Assembly: GCA_035622335.1 (NCBI GenBank)
Contig: DASPVO010000085.1
Span: forward strand, 1 to 26,274
Length of the DNA: 26,274 bases
Direction: 5' to 3'
Origin: DATJAJ01 sp035622335
GTDB taxonomy: Archaea > Thermoproteota > Nitrososphaeria > Nitrososphaerales > Gagatemarchaeaceae
Part shown: in pieces, positions 7,546 through 16,051 of the stretch
Numbering within the stretch: the first letter of the stretch is position 1
How the letters are laid out: every line of letters starts with the position of its first letter
Notes under the pieces: model-generated
The model's input: only the letters and a program-made list of their open reading frames with translations
Database searches by the model: none
What the model was told of the DNA's origin: nothing
Made by a program: the position numbers and the translations under genes

Positions 7546-8476
7546 CAGCGGGATAGCACTCGCGCTGTCGCTTGTCGCCTTAACGCTGCTCGCGGTGCCC
7601 GTTCACGCTCAGCAGACGAACTGGGCATCCACGGTCTCCGTGAGGGACCTCACAGCAAACTCGGTTGTTCCTTCTGGACAGCCGCTCCTGGCTGGCGACT
7701 CTTACAACGTCACGATCGACATCGCGGTTCCGTTCAGCCAGTCACAGACCGATTTCCAGGCCACCCTTAACCCGGCTCTGAACCTTTACGGTTCGCAGTA
7801 CTGGTACGTTCTCACCCCCAACTATCCCGGGTACAACCAGCAGAAGTTCACTCCCGGGTCTACAGGCGTCACCTTCACTCAGGACCAAGGACAGCTAACC
7901 CTCGCCGCCCTCTTCACGGTGCCGGCGGGAATGACAGTGGACCAAGTGCAGGCTCTCACGCTTAGGTTCGCGCAGAGCAATTTCCCTCTGATTTCAATCA
8001 CTGTGACCGGCGGAGCTGTCGTGGGAGGCGTCTCAGTGACTGTGTCAGACCAAGTGATACAGACCTATCTCAACACCTACACCACGAAGTCCACTCTGAT
8101 CAGTTCAGGTCAGATTTCGTCATCGTATCAGGGCGAGGTCAGCGCTATACTCGGGCAGGCGCAATCACTGTACCAAGAGGGTCTCCCTGACAACGCGACG
8201 GCCCTTCTGAACGTGATCCAGCCTTCCTTGTTCCCCAACCCGCCGAGTTCCTCGCTCCAGACCGACCTAATCCTTGTTGCTGTAATCCTCGCGGTTCTCG
8301 TTGTGGTCTTCGCAATGCTGGCGATGAGACGGGGGTCCAAGAGCGGCTACATGAGCGGCGTCATCACGGATGTGGAGAAAGAAGTCGCCTCGCTAGAGGT
8401 AAAGGCGGCACAGTACGACAAATCTCTCGCAGACCAGCTGAAGAGCATACGAGACAAGCTGAGTGAGGCAACTTGA
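7529..8476 (+). CDS. Secreted/anchored ectodomain protein heading the tubulin-like cassette
   Basis: I do not recognise a family. The 315 residues comprise a Sec-type signal peptide with a likely cut after VPVHA (residue 27), an extracytoplasmic beta-rich domain (about 30-170) and a helical juxtamembrane part (about 175-235). One transmembrane helix (about 246-266) and a charged helical cytoplasmic tail (270-315, coiled-coil-like) complete it. It is thus a single-pass protein linking the outside to a short cytoplasmic helix. Its stop overlaps the TTG of the tubulin-like gene by 4 bp (TTGA), so the two are made together. The tail may be where the cytoskeletal GTPase or the coiled coils of the next proteins bind (inference). 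Two adjacent GTG codons (7529 and 7532) can serve as start. Confidence 0.8.
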   Translation: MVRSRFSGIALALSLVALTLLAVPVHAQQTNWASTVSVRDLTANSVVPSGQPLLAGDSYNVTIDIAVPFSQSQTDFQATLNPALNLYGSQYWYVLTPNYPGYNQQKFTPGSTGVTFTQDQGQLTLAALFTVPAGMTVDQVQALTLRFAQSNFPLISITVTGGAVVGGVSVTVSDQVIQTYLNTYTTKSTLISSGQISSSYQGEVSAILGQAQSLYQEGLPDNATALLNVIQPSLFPNPPSSSLQTDLILVAVILAVLVVVFAMLAMRRGSKSGYMSGVITDVEKEVASLEVKAAQYDKSLADQLKSIRDKLSEAT

Positions 8477-11136
8477 GCAGCAATTCTTCCTACGCCAACA
8501 TTCACGTAATCGGCCTCGGCGGCACCGGGACCAACATAATCCAGTCTCTGATAGAGAGCGAGAGACTGCTCCGGATGATCTCCTCGGAGGACTTCAACAT
8601 GGCTTGCCTCGCCGTGGACGTCGCCGACGGCGACCTCGTCAACCTCACCACCTCGTACAAGAGGACACTGGAGAAGCTCCAGGAGAAGGGGACCTCAGTC
8701 GACCGCCTTTGGCTGAAGGCTCTCAACGTCAAGTTCAACACGCCGAACTCCCTCTTCGAGTTCATGGAGAAGTACAACAGCTACCTGCTCAAGGACGGCA
8801 TAGTCGTCAGCGGATACAAACCTTGGATCCAGAGCTCGACCTCGATACCGCCCCTCGCTGGAGGAGTTGGAAGGCAACGAGCCCTAAGCAAGGCGGTCTA
8901 CGCGCTGAACTACTATCACTACACCGAGATGAACAGCGTAATGTCGGTCTACAAGGACAAGGTCCTCACCTCCAAGCGGCAACCCATCACCCTGTTGGTC
9001 TACGGGCTGGGAGGCGGGACGGGGAGCGGGATGGCCTTCGACTTCGCCAGGCACCTCAGGTCCAAGCTCGGCTCTGCCGTGCCAATAGTTGGTCTGGCAA
9101 TACTCCCTAGCTCAGCTGATGACCTCCTCGCGAGGGGGCCTGCGCCCTACACAGCCCTGATGGAGACAGAACTTCTGTTCAACCGCGACCTCAACGACAG
9201 AGTGGTAAAGAAGTTCGGCGAACAGTACTCCAACCCGTTCAGTGCGCTCTTCTTCCTCGCTCTCGACCCAGTCTACAACAACAAGAGCAGCCTGCTCTCC
9301 GCGAAATCAGAGCTAGACAGCGCAGTCGTGGACATCATGAACGTCCTGATGAACTTCGACCTCGCCGACATGCTAAGCAGGGTGGGGACGAACAACAACT
9401 TCGGGAGCGACTGGGTCCACTCGATCGCCTACCTGAAGATCAGATACCCCGTCGAGGACTACCTGAACTACCTGCACGAGTACCTCCGCCTCCTAGAGAA
9501 CGTCGGGAACTTCATGAGCGCGAAACGGGAGATGCTCCTGAAGATCAACGAGGTAATGAAGCGTGCCAACGTGGAGGTAACGCAACTTTTCAAGAGGCAC
9601 CTTATCTCGATCAACGGCTACACGCCCGAGACCTTCGACAAGGAGGTCGACGACATCGTGCACAGGGCCGGCAGGTTCGAGGTAGAGTTCAGGAGACAGA
9701 TCAAGGGGACCGAGGACTTTGCAGCCTTCTACGGAGAGATGTGGCAGAAGCCTCTCAGATCAATGTCCTTCCCCGAAGAGAGCGTGGAGTCCGCACTCGT
9801 AGAGAACGTTGGTGAATGGCTCGCCGAAGTCAGCCAGATCAGCAAGACCTACGAGGAGTTCGCAGCGGGCCTCGCGAGCTACCAGTCCGAGTTCGAGAAC
9901 AGCGTCACCGCGAGCAAGTTCATGACTTCGAGCCAGATAAGACAGCTCAGGGCCGTGATGAACTTCCTCGCCCTAATCGGAACCTCGATCGAGACTCTGA
10001 ACTCTTACCTGAGGGCAAAGCTACTGGCAGACGAACTGGTCGTCCGCTACGCGAAGGACCAGACCGCGGAGGGGAGGAGGGCTGTCACGATAGGAGAGAG
10101 CGAGCTACTCCCGCTATTCAAGGCGGCGAGTTCTCTGCTCACCAGACCGGTAACAGAATCGAAGATGGCCGAGCAGTTCCTGCCCGGAATCAGGATAGTC
10201 AAGAAGAACGTCGAGGCGCGTGTCAAGGCGGTCGTCGGCGACGCCGACTCTCTTCGCAGGCTGGAGGCGCAGAAGGAGACCGAAGTCTCCCGCCTCAACA
10301 AGGAGATGGGGAGGATCAGGCTGGACATGGGCGGCAAGAAGAAGCTACTATCGAAGAACCTCGACAGGGACAAGAACGAGCTCGCTGGCATCAAGACGCA
10401 GCTCGAGAGCCTCGACTCGTCCTCGGCGGCGGTCAAGGCAGAGCTGGAGATGATGGCTGAGCTAGAGAAGAGCCTCGAAGCCTCCGCCACCTACAGGAAG
10501 ATGCTCAACTCCGTCGTCAGCAAGACGAACGAGCTGAACAACAGCATCAGCAGCATCACGAGCACGAGCAGCTACTACGAAAGGGTCGTGGAGATGAGCG
10601 AGAAGGAGCAGGAGAAGATCATGCAGAAGATCCTCAAGGAGGAGGAGTCTTCGCTCAAGGCGGAGGGTATCCTGAAAGAGATCGTCGACCAGACCAGGTT
10701 CAGGAACCTAGTCAAGAGCTACGTCAGGATATTCAGCGTCGCGAACTACGCGGGCCTATCGGACTCGTACAGGTCAGACATGATCTGGGCGACGGTCGGC
10801 ATCCCTCAGGGGCTCTGGAACCAGGACCTTCAGGTCATGCTCGCCAGCACCCTCAGCGCTTTCTCCAGCGTGGAGGCGAGCAAGAGCATCTCGATAAGAC
10901 AGATCCCGCAGGTGGACCCGTGGATGATCACTTTCCTGATAATCTTCTCCAAGGCGAGGGTGGACCAGATCGAGAAGTTCTCCTCCATGAAGAACGACAA
11001 CGACGGTGTCAGAAGGTCGGAGAAGGTGATGTTCAGGAGCTTCCTTCTGGAGCACGGAGTTCACAACCCCGAGGACCTAATCTCCGAGCTCGAGAAACCT
11101 GCGACCGCAAAGGCCAAGGGTAATCAGAGGTCTTGA
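8473..11136 (+). CDS. Large divergent FtsZ/tubulin-superfamily GTPase with coiled-coil extension
   Basis: The nucleotide-binding core is recognisable: an N-terminal strand and T1-type loop HVIGLGGTGTN (11-21), a GVGRQRALSKAV helix (131-142), the tubulin signature loop GGGTGSG (180-186), and a T7-like catalytic loop NFDLAD (294-299) equivalent to NxDxxD in FtsZ. Both T7 acidic residues are kept, so GTP hydrolysis on polymerisation is predicted. The chain then departs from FtsZ and CetZ: a helical region, a strong coiled coil at about 585-740, and a C-terminal domain of about 140 residues. At 887 aa it is more than twice the length of FtsZ and closer to the large tubulin-like families found beside membrane proteins. 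The TTG start overlaps the upstream stop, and its own stop overlaps the next start (TTGA both times). Partners are probably the membrane proteins on either side. Confidence 0.85.
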   Translation: MSSNSSYANIHVIGLGGTGTNIIQSLIESERLLRMISSEDFNMACLAVDVADGDLVNLTTSYKRTLEKLQEKGTSVDRLWLKALNVKFNTPNSLFEFMEKYNSYLLKDGIVVSGYKPWIQSSTSIPPLAGGVGRQRALSKAVYALNYYHYTEMNSVMSVYKDKVLTSKRQPITLLVYGLGGGTGSGMAFDFARHLRSKLGSAVPIVGLAILPSSADDLLARGPAPYTALMETELLFNRDLNDRVVKKFGEQYSNPFSALFFLALDPVYNNKSSLLSAKSELDSAVVDIMNVLMNFDLADMLSRVGTNNNFGSDWVHSIAYLKIRYPVEDYLNYLHEYLRLLENVGNFMSAKREMLLKINEVMKRANVEVTQLFKRHLISINGYTPETFDKEVDDIVHRAGRFEVEFRRQIKGTEDFAAFYGEMWQKPLRSMSFPEESVESALVENVGEWLAEVSQISKTYEEFAAGLASYQSEFENSVTASKFMTSSQIRQLRAVMNFLALIGTSIETLNSYLRAKLLADELVVRYAKDQTAEGRRAVTIGESELLPLFKAASSLLTRPVTESKMAEQFLPGIRIVKKNVEARVKAVVGDADSLRRLEAQKETEVSRLNKEMGRIRLDMGGKKKLLSKNLDRDKNELAGIKTQLESLDSSSAAVKAELEMMAELEKSLEASATYRKMLNSVVSKTNELNNSISSITSTSSYYERVVEMSEKEQEKIMQKILKEEESSLKAEGILKEIVDQTRFRNLVKSYVRIFSVANYAGLSDSYRSDMIWATVGIPQGLWNQDLQVMLASTLSAFSSVEASKSISIRQIPQVDPWMITFLIIFSKARVDQIEKFSSMKNDNDGVRRSEKVMFRSFLLEHGVHNPEDLISELEKPATAKAKGNQRS

Positions 11137-13394
11137 TACCTGCAGCAAGCTCGAGCGCCGCGAGAACGAGGGTAGTCGCGTACACAAGAGCGGTAATAAT
11201 AGCGGTCTCGACGTTCGTCTTCCTCTCGGTCATCCCGTTTCTGCCAGGGTACCCCGTCTTGCAGATCCTTCTGGCAGCGGGACTCTGCATCACGTCATTC
11301 AAGAGGCCAGTCTGGACCGCCGGGGTCCTCGCTCTCCTCGCCCTGCTCACCGTGATGTGGCAGCTCATTGGGTTCGGTCTCATCAGCCTGATCGCGACTC
11401 CCGTCGGCCTGCTGACGGCGTTCCTGCTCCTCCTCTTCATAGTCTTCGACATGGTGAGCGCGAGGCTTCAGCCGACGGCGATGGCCCTCGCCCTGCTGGC
11501 GGTCGCTCTGATGCTTACCCCCTACTACTATCTCTCCATCGGCGCGATAGTGGTCGCGGCGGCTCTGGGCGGTCTTGCGAGCATAGGTCCCGTCTCCACG
11601 ACGTTCCTATCGACCCTAACACCCCTCCTGCTGATAGACAACTCGATATACTACTCTGGTGCGGGGACCGGTCCGCAGACTCCTCCGATAATCTTCTCGC
11701 AGCTGAGCTACCTCTCATCCAACCTGGTCCCGCCTCTGGGGAGCCTCAACGTCTTCCTGTCGGGCATCGGGCCTGGAGTCGCATCTCCCTACGCGCAGAC
11801 CTTCGTCACCTTCGTCTCTGGAGAGCGGACGGCAGTCCTGCTGATCCCCATAGTCCTTCTCGCGGTTGTCTTCAGCGCGTCCGCTTCGATTGCGGGGATC
11901 ATCAACTCCCTGATCAGCCGGCTCAACATATTCGGCAGGTTCAACCACCTCGTCAAGCTCTTCTCTCCGTTGATCGCTGCCGTCGCCACGCCCACAGCCT
12001 TCACCTACCTCATGATAGCGCTCTCGCCGCCGGACCTGGGCGGGTACCAGACCGCTCTCTCCCAGCACCCCAGCGACATACTGCTGCTTCTTGTCACCTC
12101 GGCGATGCTAGGTGTTCTCGCCACCGGGAGGGAGTTCTTCATCCAGAGGCTCGAAAGGGTCGAATTCGCAAGAAACGAGCTTTCAGTGCTTCTGGAGCGA
12201 GCCAAGGGAATCGTCGCCGGGACGCGGGAGACTCTAGCAAAGATCGTCAGTGAAGCTTCCACGGTCGACGTGACGTCGGAGTCGAAACAGCTCGATGAGA
12301 CCGAGTCCTACACTTCCGACATGACGAAAGGCATGGACACGGCGAGCTACTCATCTCTCGAAGGGTGGCTCTCCGACATGAAGACCCGCCTCCTTCCGAT
12401 GGTCGAGAACATGCCGGAGGCACTGAGAATCGCGGTCATCGACGAGCTCAACAAGCTGAAGGCGTTTGCTTCCACGCACAACAGCCAACTGGAAGCGGCT
12501 GGGTCAGGTGGTCGGTTCCCAGACCCTCCTGATGTGAAGGGCGACATGAGCACCGAGGAGGCACTTGCAAAGTATTCTGATGTAACTGAGAAGATCGCCA
12601 CATCGAGTCGCGAAATCTTCCAAGAGTACAAATCGGCCGCCGGAGCCTTCAACGTCCTGATGGGGAGCGAGCTGATAGCACCCCCGGTCGATCCAGAGAG
12701 CCTCGTCCAGTCCCACGATTACATCACGGTGATGAAGCTCTTGGCGGACGAATACTGGACCAACTTTCATCTCGCGCACACGGAAGACCTCGAGTCGAGG
12801 TTCAAGGGATTGCAGGAGAAACTCGTGGAGGTCACGGAGCTCCTCGACCCTGAGGCGAGAGGAAGGATCGAAAGCCTGTCAGCCGGGTCAGAGGTCATCG
12901 TCCCCGCCAGGTCGCAGGCATTACTAGCGAAAGTGGTGGACGTCAGAGATACGATAAAGGACAGTCTCGCAAGGGCGATGGAAGAGTCCAGAGAGCTGGA
13001 GAGGCTCGTCAGGACCTTCAAGGCTGGGGCCCTCAACGTCGTGAGATTCGAGGCGCTCGAACAGTCGAACACCATTGGACAGCTCCAAGCACAGCTCGAT
13101 AGGCTTGATCCATCGCTCGGGGACATCACTTCGTTCCTCGAAGACTCCATTCCTGTGTTCACAAAGCTGAAGGAAGGGAGGATCGCCGACGAGCACTCGC
13201 TCGTTCTTCTCTCCCAATATCACATCGCCGAGAAGTACATAGAGTCGGTCATCAAGGACAGAAAGGCGGTCCCGCTGACGGAGCTGCCGTTCCAGCGGGA
13301 GGCCGCACTGATGTACGTCAAGCTCTACTCCCTGACATCGAGGGTGGTCAAGTACGACGACTACGACGAAGCCATCGTGACGAGCCATGCCTAA
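11133..13394 (+). CDS. Multi-pass membrane protein with long helical cytoplasmic domain
   Basis: No family is recognised. Residues 1-335 hold about eight or nine hydrophobic segments (about 17-36, 41-56, 62-80, 84-108, 115-130, 133-150, 233-260, 275-298, 315-331). A hydrophilic loop at about 165-230, rich in Pro, Gly, Ser and Tyr, is possibly extracytoplasmic. Residues 336-753 are soluble, helical and charged, with coiled-coil-like stretches. The TTG start shares TTGA with the tubulin-like gene's stop, and the end overlaps the next ATG by 8 bp. The likely role is membrane anchor or receptor for the tubulin-like polymer, with the helical tail as the contact. That is inference from layout, not from homology. 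Confidence 0.8.
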   Translation: MIPAASSSAARTRVVAYTRAVIIAVSTFVFLSVIPFLPGYPVLQILLAAGLCITSFKRPVWTAGVLALLALLTVMWQLIGFGLISLIATPVGLLTAFLLLLFIVFDMVSARLQPTAMALALLAVALMLTPYYYLSIGAIVVAAALGGLASIGPVSTTFLSTLTPLLLIDNSIYYSGAGTGPQTPPIIFSQLSYLSSNLVPPLGSLNVFLSGIGPGVASPYAQTFVTFVSGERTAVLLIPIVLLAVVFSASASIAGIINSLISRLNIFGRFNHLVKLFSPLIAAVATPTAFTYLMIALSPPDLGGYQTALSQHPSDILLLLVTSAMLGVLATGREFFIQRLERVEFARNELSVLLERAKGIVAGTRETLAKIVSEASTVDVTSESKQLDETESYTSDMTKGMDTASYSSLEGWLSDMKTRLLPMVENMPEALRIAVIDELNKLKAFASTHNSQLEAAGSGGRFPDPPDVKGDMSTEEALAKYSDVTEKIATSSREIFQEYKSAAGAFNVLMGSELIAPPVDPESLVQSHDYITVMKLLADEYWTNFHLAHTEDLESRFKGLQEKLVEVTELLDPEARGRIESLSAGSEVIVPARSQALLAKVVDVRDTIKDSLARAMEESRELERLVRTFKAGALNVVRFEALEQSNTIGQLQAQLDRLDPSLGDITSFLEDSIPVFTKLKEGRIADEHSLVLLSQYHIAEKYIESVIKDRKAVPLTELPFQREAALMYVKLYSLTSRVVKYDDYDEAIVTSHA

Positions 13395-14442
13395 GTGCGC
13401 GCAGGGGCACGATTGCGGGCTGGTGCTGGAGTGCCCGACATGCAAGTCTGACGTGGACTACGCGTCGGCCCTTCCGGAGCTTGCAAAGCTCCCCGACTTC
13501 GAGCCCAGGTTCGAGGAGACCGCGGTTCTGTTCGTGGGGGTCCCCAAGTTCCCGGTGGAAGGGGCATTCTGCGGCTCACTCTCCCTGGCCAAGCAGGAGA
13601 GCCGCACCATCGATTCCTATTCTTTCCCCAAGCTCACGGGGGGAAACTGGTTCGAGTACGTCAAGGCATATCGAGATTCATTGGGGAGATGGATGGGGCT
13701 CGTCGGATATCCCCAGGCCAAGCAAGTGGTAGCGGTGTTGGACAGCAGGGATCCTCTGTCCGTCCTCGCTCTGGAAGCAATCAGGAAGAAGGGCGGGGTG
13801 ACGGCGCTCCTCGTCGCCGCCGACCTCGAGTCGACCCCAGCGGAGCAGAACACGAGCTACACCTCGATAACCGCAGCCGAGGGCGCCCAGATACCCGCGA
13901 TCCTGGCCACAGCTTCGAAGGCCAAGGAGCTCGCCAGCTTCGTCGAGGGGCACGGCCTCGTCGTGGGGACAGATGCCTTCAGCCAGGTCGTAGGGTTCGT
14001 CTTGTCGGCCTCCAGGTCTGTCACCGACTTCATGCAGGGAGACCTGAAGCTCGGAATCACCTCCCACTTCTTCGCGTGCGTGATGTCCGCTTCTCGTGAC
14101 GTCTACTCTTCACCGAGCGGCATCTTCCAGGTCCTGGGCACCCAGCTCTCAGGGACGTTCAACGCCGATGAGGTTCACACCGTGTATCTGCTGTCGTCCT
14201 CGAGCACGCCGTTGGAGAAAGACCTCCGTCCCGCGTTCGATGCGTTCTCGAAGCAGTTCCCTAACCTCATCACCAAGGACGCCGCGTACCTACCGAAGAC
14301 CACGAGGCTCGGGTTCTTTGACGTGATGATGTTGTTCGGCGTGAAGTCGACCGATACGCTGACGAGTCTGCAGAAGGGATACGAAAAGGTCGCGAAGAGA
14401 AACGGCCTGCTGAGCGTGGAGAGCCTTGGTCAGTTCTCATAG
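13387..14442 (+). CDS. Zinc-ribbon protein with possible degenerate FtsZ/tubulin fold
   Basis: The N-terminus carries probable zinc ligands C4, H8, C10, C16 and C19 (C-x3-H-x-C-x5-C-x2-C). The rest (about 40-351) has alternating strands and helices. By eye its order resembles FtsZ: a strand/turn VVAVLDSRDPLSVLALEAIRK-type segment where FtsZ has its GGGTGTG loop, a long helix ending in TDFM near the T7 position, and a C-terminal strand-helix-strand unit ending FFDVMMLFG. The glycine-rich loop is absent, so if the fold is right it could not bind GTP normally. This reading is weak; the zinc ribbon is clearer. The gene starts at an ATG inside the upstream gene (8-bp overlap), making it a coupled member of the cassette, perhaps a non-catalytic partner of the 887-aa GTPase. 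Confidence 0.78.
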   Translation: MPKCAQGHDCGLVLECPTCKSDVDYASALPELAKLPDFEPRFEETAVLFVGVPKFPVEGAFCGSLSLAKQESRTIDSYSFPKLTGGNWFEYVKAYRDSLGRWMGLVGYPQAKQVVAVLDSRDPLSVLALEAIRKKGGVTALLVAADLESTPAEQNTSYTSITAAEGAQIPAILATASKAKELASFVEGHGLVVGTDAFSQVVGFVLSASRSVTDFMQGDLKLGITSHFFACVMSASRDVYSSPSGIFQVLGTQLSGTFNADEVHTVYLLSSSSTPLEKDLRPAFDAFSKQFPNLITKDAAYLPKTTRLGFFDVMMLFGVKSTDTLTSLQKGYEKVAKRNGLLSVESLGQFS

Positions 14443-15175
14443 CCTCACCAGGGTGCTCTACAGGCAGAAGTCCTACAAGGGCGGGACGATCGAAGTCGAC
14501 GAGGTGAAGGGTGTCTTCCGAGTCGTGGTCATGGCGGGACTGATACGCAAGAGCCAGATGGTGATCCTCGCCCAGAGCTACACCCAGCCGCTCGAGATCT
14601 CCGTCGAAGGTGAAAGCCTCAGCGTGTCCGGTGCCGTCCTCTACATGAGCACTGCGGACGAGGCGTCCTCCCTGAAGACAGCCTTGACCTTCATCGACAC
14701 AGCAAAGATTCTCGGGGTCACCATCCAAGCGGCTCGGAGGTTCCTCTCGGAGAGGGCCTCGTGCGTCGACGGAGTGATTCGGCTGAAGACTAACCCAAGG
14801 GAGGTGCTCTTCGAGTCCTTCTCCAACGCTTCGGAGATGACAGCAGACCCAGTCGCCCAAATGGTCACCTCTGCCGAGGAGGCGTTGGCCAAGTCTTACG
14901 AGACCTTCGTCAGAGACCTTTCTGCCGCATCCAATGGGCTCCCCCCCGCCGACCTCCACCGGGTCCAGGCTGCAACCTACAGTATCGCGGCAGTCCAGAA
15001 CTCGCTACTCTCAGGGGACATCTCAACTATCAAGGATGCCATTGGTCTGCTCTCCCAGGCGTTCCCTGCGGACTACCCTACGGCAGAAGAAATTGCTGGT
15101 CGCTCCGAGGCGGAAATCACTGAGACCTTGATGTCTGCCTTGCCGAGAGGTCCCTCAGAAGGCGGCACGGTTTAG
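14426..15175 (+). CDS. Unknown protein, last gene of the tubulin-like cassette
   Basis: No family is recognised. The 249 residues appear to have a beta-rich N-terminal half (about 8-80) and a helical C-terminal half (about 85-240), with no membrane segment or signal, so a cytoplasmic protein is expected. The TTG at 14426 overlaps the upstream gene by 17 bp; a GTG at 14453 would give a non-overlapping start. Gene order and overlap make it part of the same transcription unit as the tubulin-like GTPase. It converges with the minus-strand KaiC-like gene, leaving only 16 bp between the stops, so the cassette must end here. Confidence 0.75.
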   Translation: MVSSHSLTRVLYRQKSYKGGTIEVDEVKGVFRVVVMAGLIRKSQMVILAQSYTQPLEISVEGESLSVSGAVLYMSTADEASSLKTALTFIDTAKILGVTIQAARRFLSERASCVDGVIRLKTNPREVLFESFSNASEMTADPVAQMVTSAEEALAKSYETFVRDLSAASNGLPPADLHRVQAATYSIAAVQNSLLSGDISTIKDAIGLLSQAFPADYPTAEEIAGRSEAEITETLMSALPRGPSEGGTV

Positions 15176-15191
15176 CCGCAGAAAGCGTAAC

Positions 15192-15893
15192 CTAACCGGT
15201 GTACGGCAGGATCTCCAGTCCTTTCTGAGTGAACACGACCCTGTGATACTTCCTGCTGTGGTCGGTCCCTCGGAGCTTCCTCACGATGAACCTTGACCTC
15301 AGCTCCATGTTGTCCGTGAGATAGTTCTCGAGCTGGAATATCCCGTCCGCGACGAACTCCTCGATGTTGCTGCTGAAGTCGCCCGTCTCTTGGAACCTGC
15401 TGACCGTCATGACAGTGGTAATCCCTTCCCTCTTCAGCGTCTTGTAGATCAAGTGCATCAGGAAGCTGTAGTCGAACTTCTGCGTAGCCCCGCTGAGGAA
15501 CGCCGTCAGCGAATCGACGACCAGCCTCTTCGCCTTCAGCTCGTCCAACGCTCCAAGGAGCATGTCTATGTTGGTGCCCATACCCCTGCCCTCCAGGGCT
15601 TCGAGGTCGACGAGCTTGACCAGCTTCTCCTTCTCGAGCGCGTCGAAGTCCATGCCGAACTTCAGCATGTTCCTCTTCAGGCTCGTGACATCCTCTTCGA
15701 AGGTGGCGAAGACCGCCTTCATGTCAGACTGCTTCGCCCCGTTGTAGACGAACTGTGACGAAAATATCGTCTTCCCGGTGCCTATTCCTCCCGTCAGGAG
15801 GACGAAGTCTCCCTTGAGCAGTCCGCCCTGGATCAGCGGGTCCAGCCCGGAGACTCCCGTGGGCACTCGGTTCAGATTGTCTGCTGAACTCAC
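15192..15893 (-). CDS. KaiC-like single-domain RecA-family ATPase
   Basis: This is a one-domain KaiC-family ATPase of about 233 aa, a group common in archaea and usually linked to signalling rather than a clock. Counting from the GTG at 15902, it shows the opening RVPTGVSGLD, Walker A GGIGTGKT (38-45), the paired glutamates of TFEE (67-70) expected to activate water, and a Walker B-like strand RLVVDSLT. The second KaiC domain of cyanobacterial KaiC is absent. I chose the GTG at 15893 because a TATA-like element lies 26 bp upstream and because the resulting MSSADN start resembles the MSSQSE start of the second KaiC-like protein in this window. GTG codons at 15902 and 15899 are alternatives. 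It diverges from the two-HTH regulator gene. Confidence 0.88.
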   Translation of the reverse strand: MSSADNLNRVPTGVSGLDPLIQGGLLKGDFVLLTGGIGTGKTIFSSQFVYNGAKQSDMKAVFATFEEDVTSLKRNMLKFGMDFDALEKEKLVKLVDLEALEGRGMGTNIDMLLGALDELKAKRLVVDSLTAFLSGATQKFDYSFLMHLIYKTLKREGITTVMTVSRFQETGDFSSNIEEFVADGIFQLENYLTDNMELRSRFIVRKLRGTDHSRKYHRVVFTQKGLEILPYTG

Positions 15894-15914
15894 GGCCACC
15901 ACATCTTATTCTCG

Positions 15915-15923
15915 CTTAAAATA
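15915..15923 (-). promoter_or_regulatory. TATA box of the minus-strand KaiC-like gene
   Basis: On the minus strand this reads TATTTTAAG. Its centre (15919) is 26 bp from the GTG at 15893, the normal archaeal TATA-to-start distance, implying a leaderless mRNA that begins at that codon. Confidence 0.5.
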
Positions 15924-16003
15924 CCGTCCTGCCATTTCGCATAACGTGGCCGGAGACATCGTTGATTTCGGCAAAATAAGCCAAAAAACAACTCCAAGAT
16001 AGA

Positions 16004-16031
16004 CTCGTAATCCATATTGCTTTATTACGAG
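16004..16031. promoter_or_regulatory. Inverted repeat over the regulator's TATA box (candidate operator)
   Basis: CTCGTAAT (16004-16011) and ATTACGAG (16024-16031) are perfect 8-bp inverted arms with a 12-bp spacer. The TATA-like TTTATTA (16021-16027), about 26 bp before the leaderless ATG at 16052, overlaps the right arm. A dimer bound here would block TBP, so this is a good candidate site for autorepression by the two-HTH protein. Confidence 0.6.
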
Positions 16032-16051
16032 AATCGGGAAACAGACGACTA

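Noticed and set aside
8463..9110. Long alternative-frame ORF rich in Arg, Gln and His inside the tubulin-like gene
   Set aside because: It is a shadow of the GC-rich coding strand; the frame at 8473 has clear GTPase motifs and the alternative product has no domain-like pattern.
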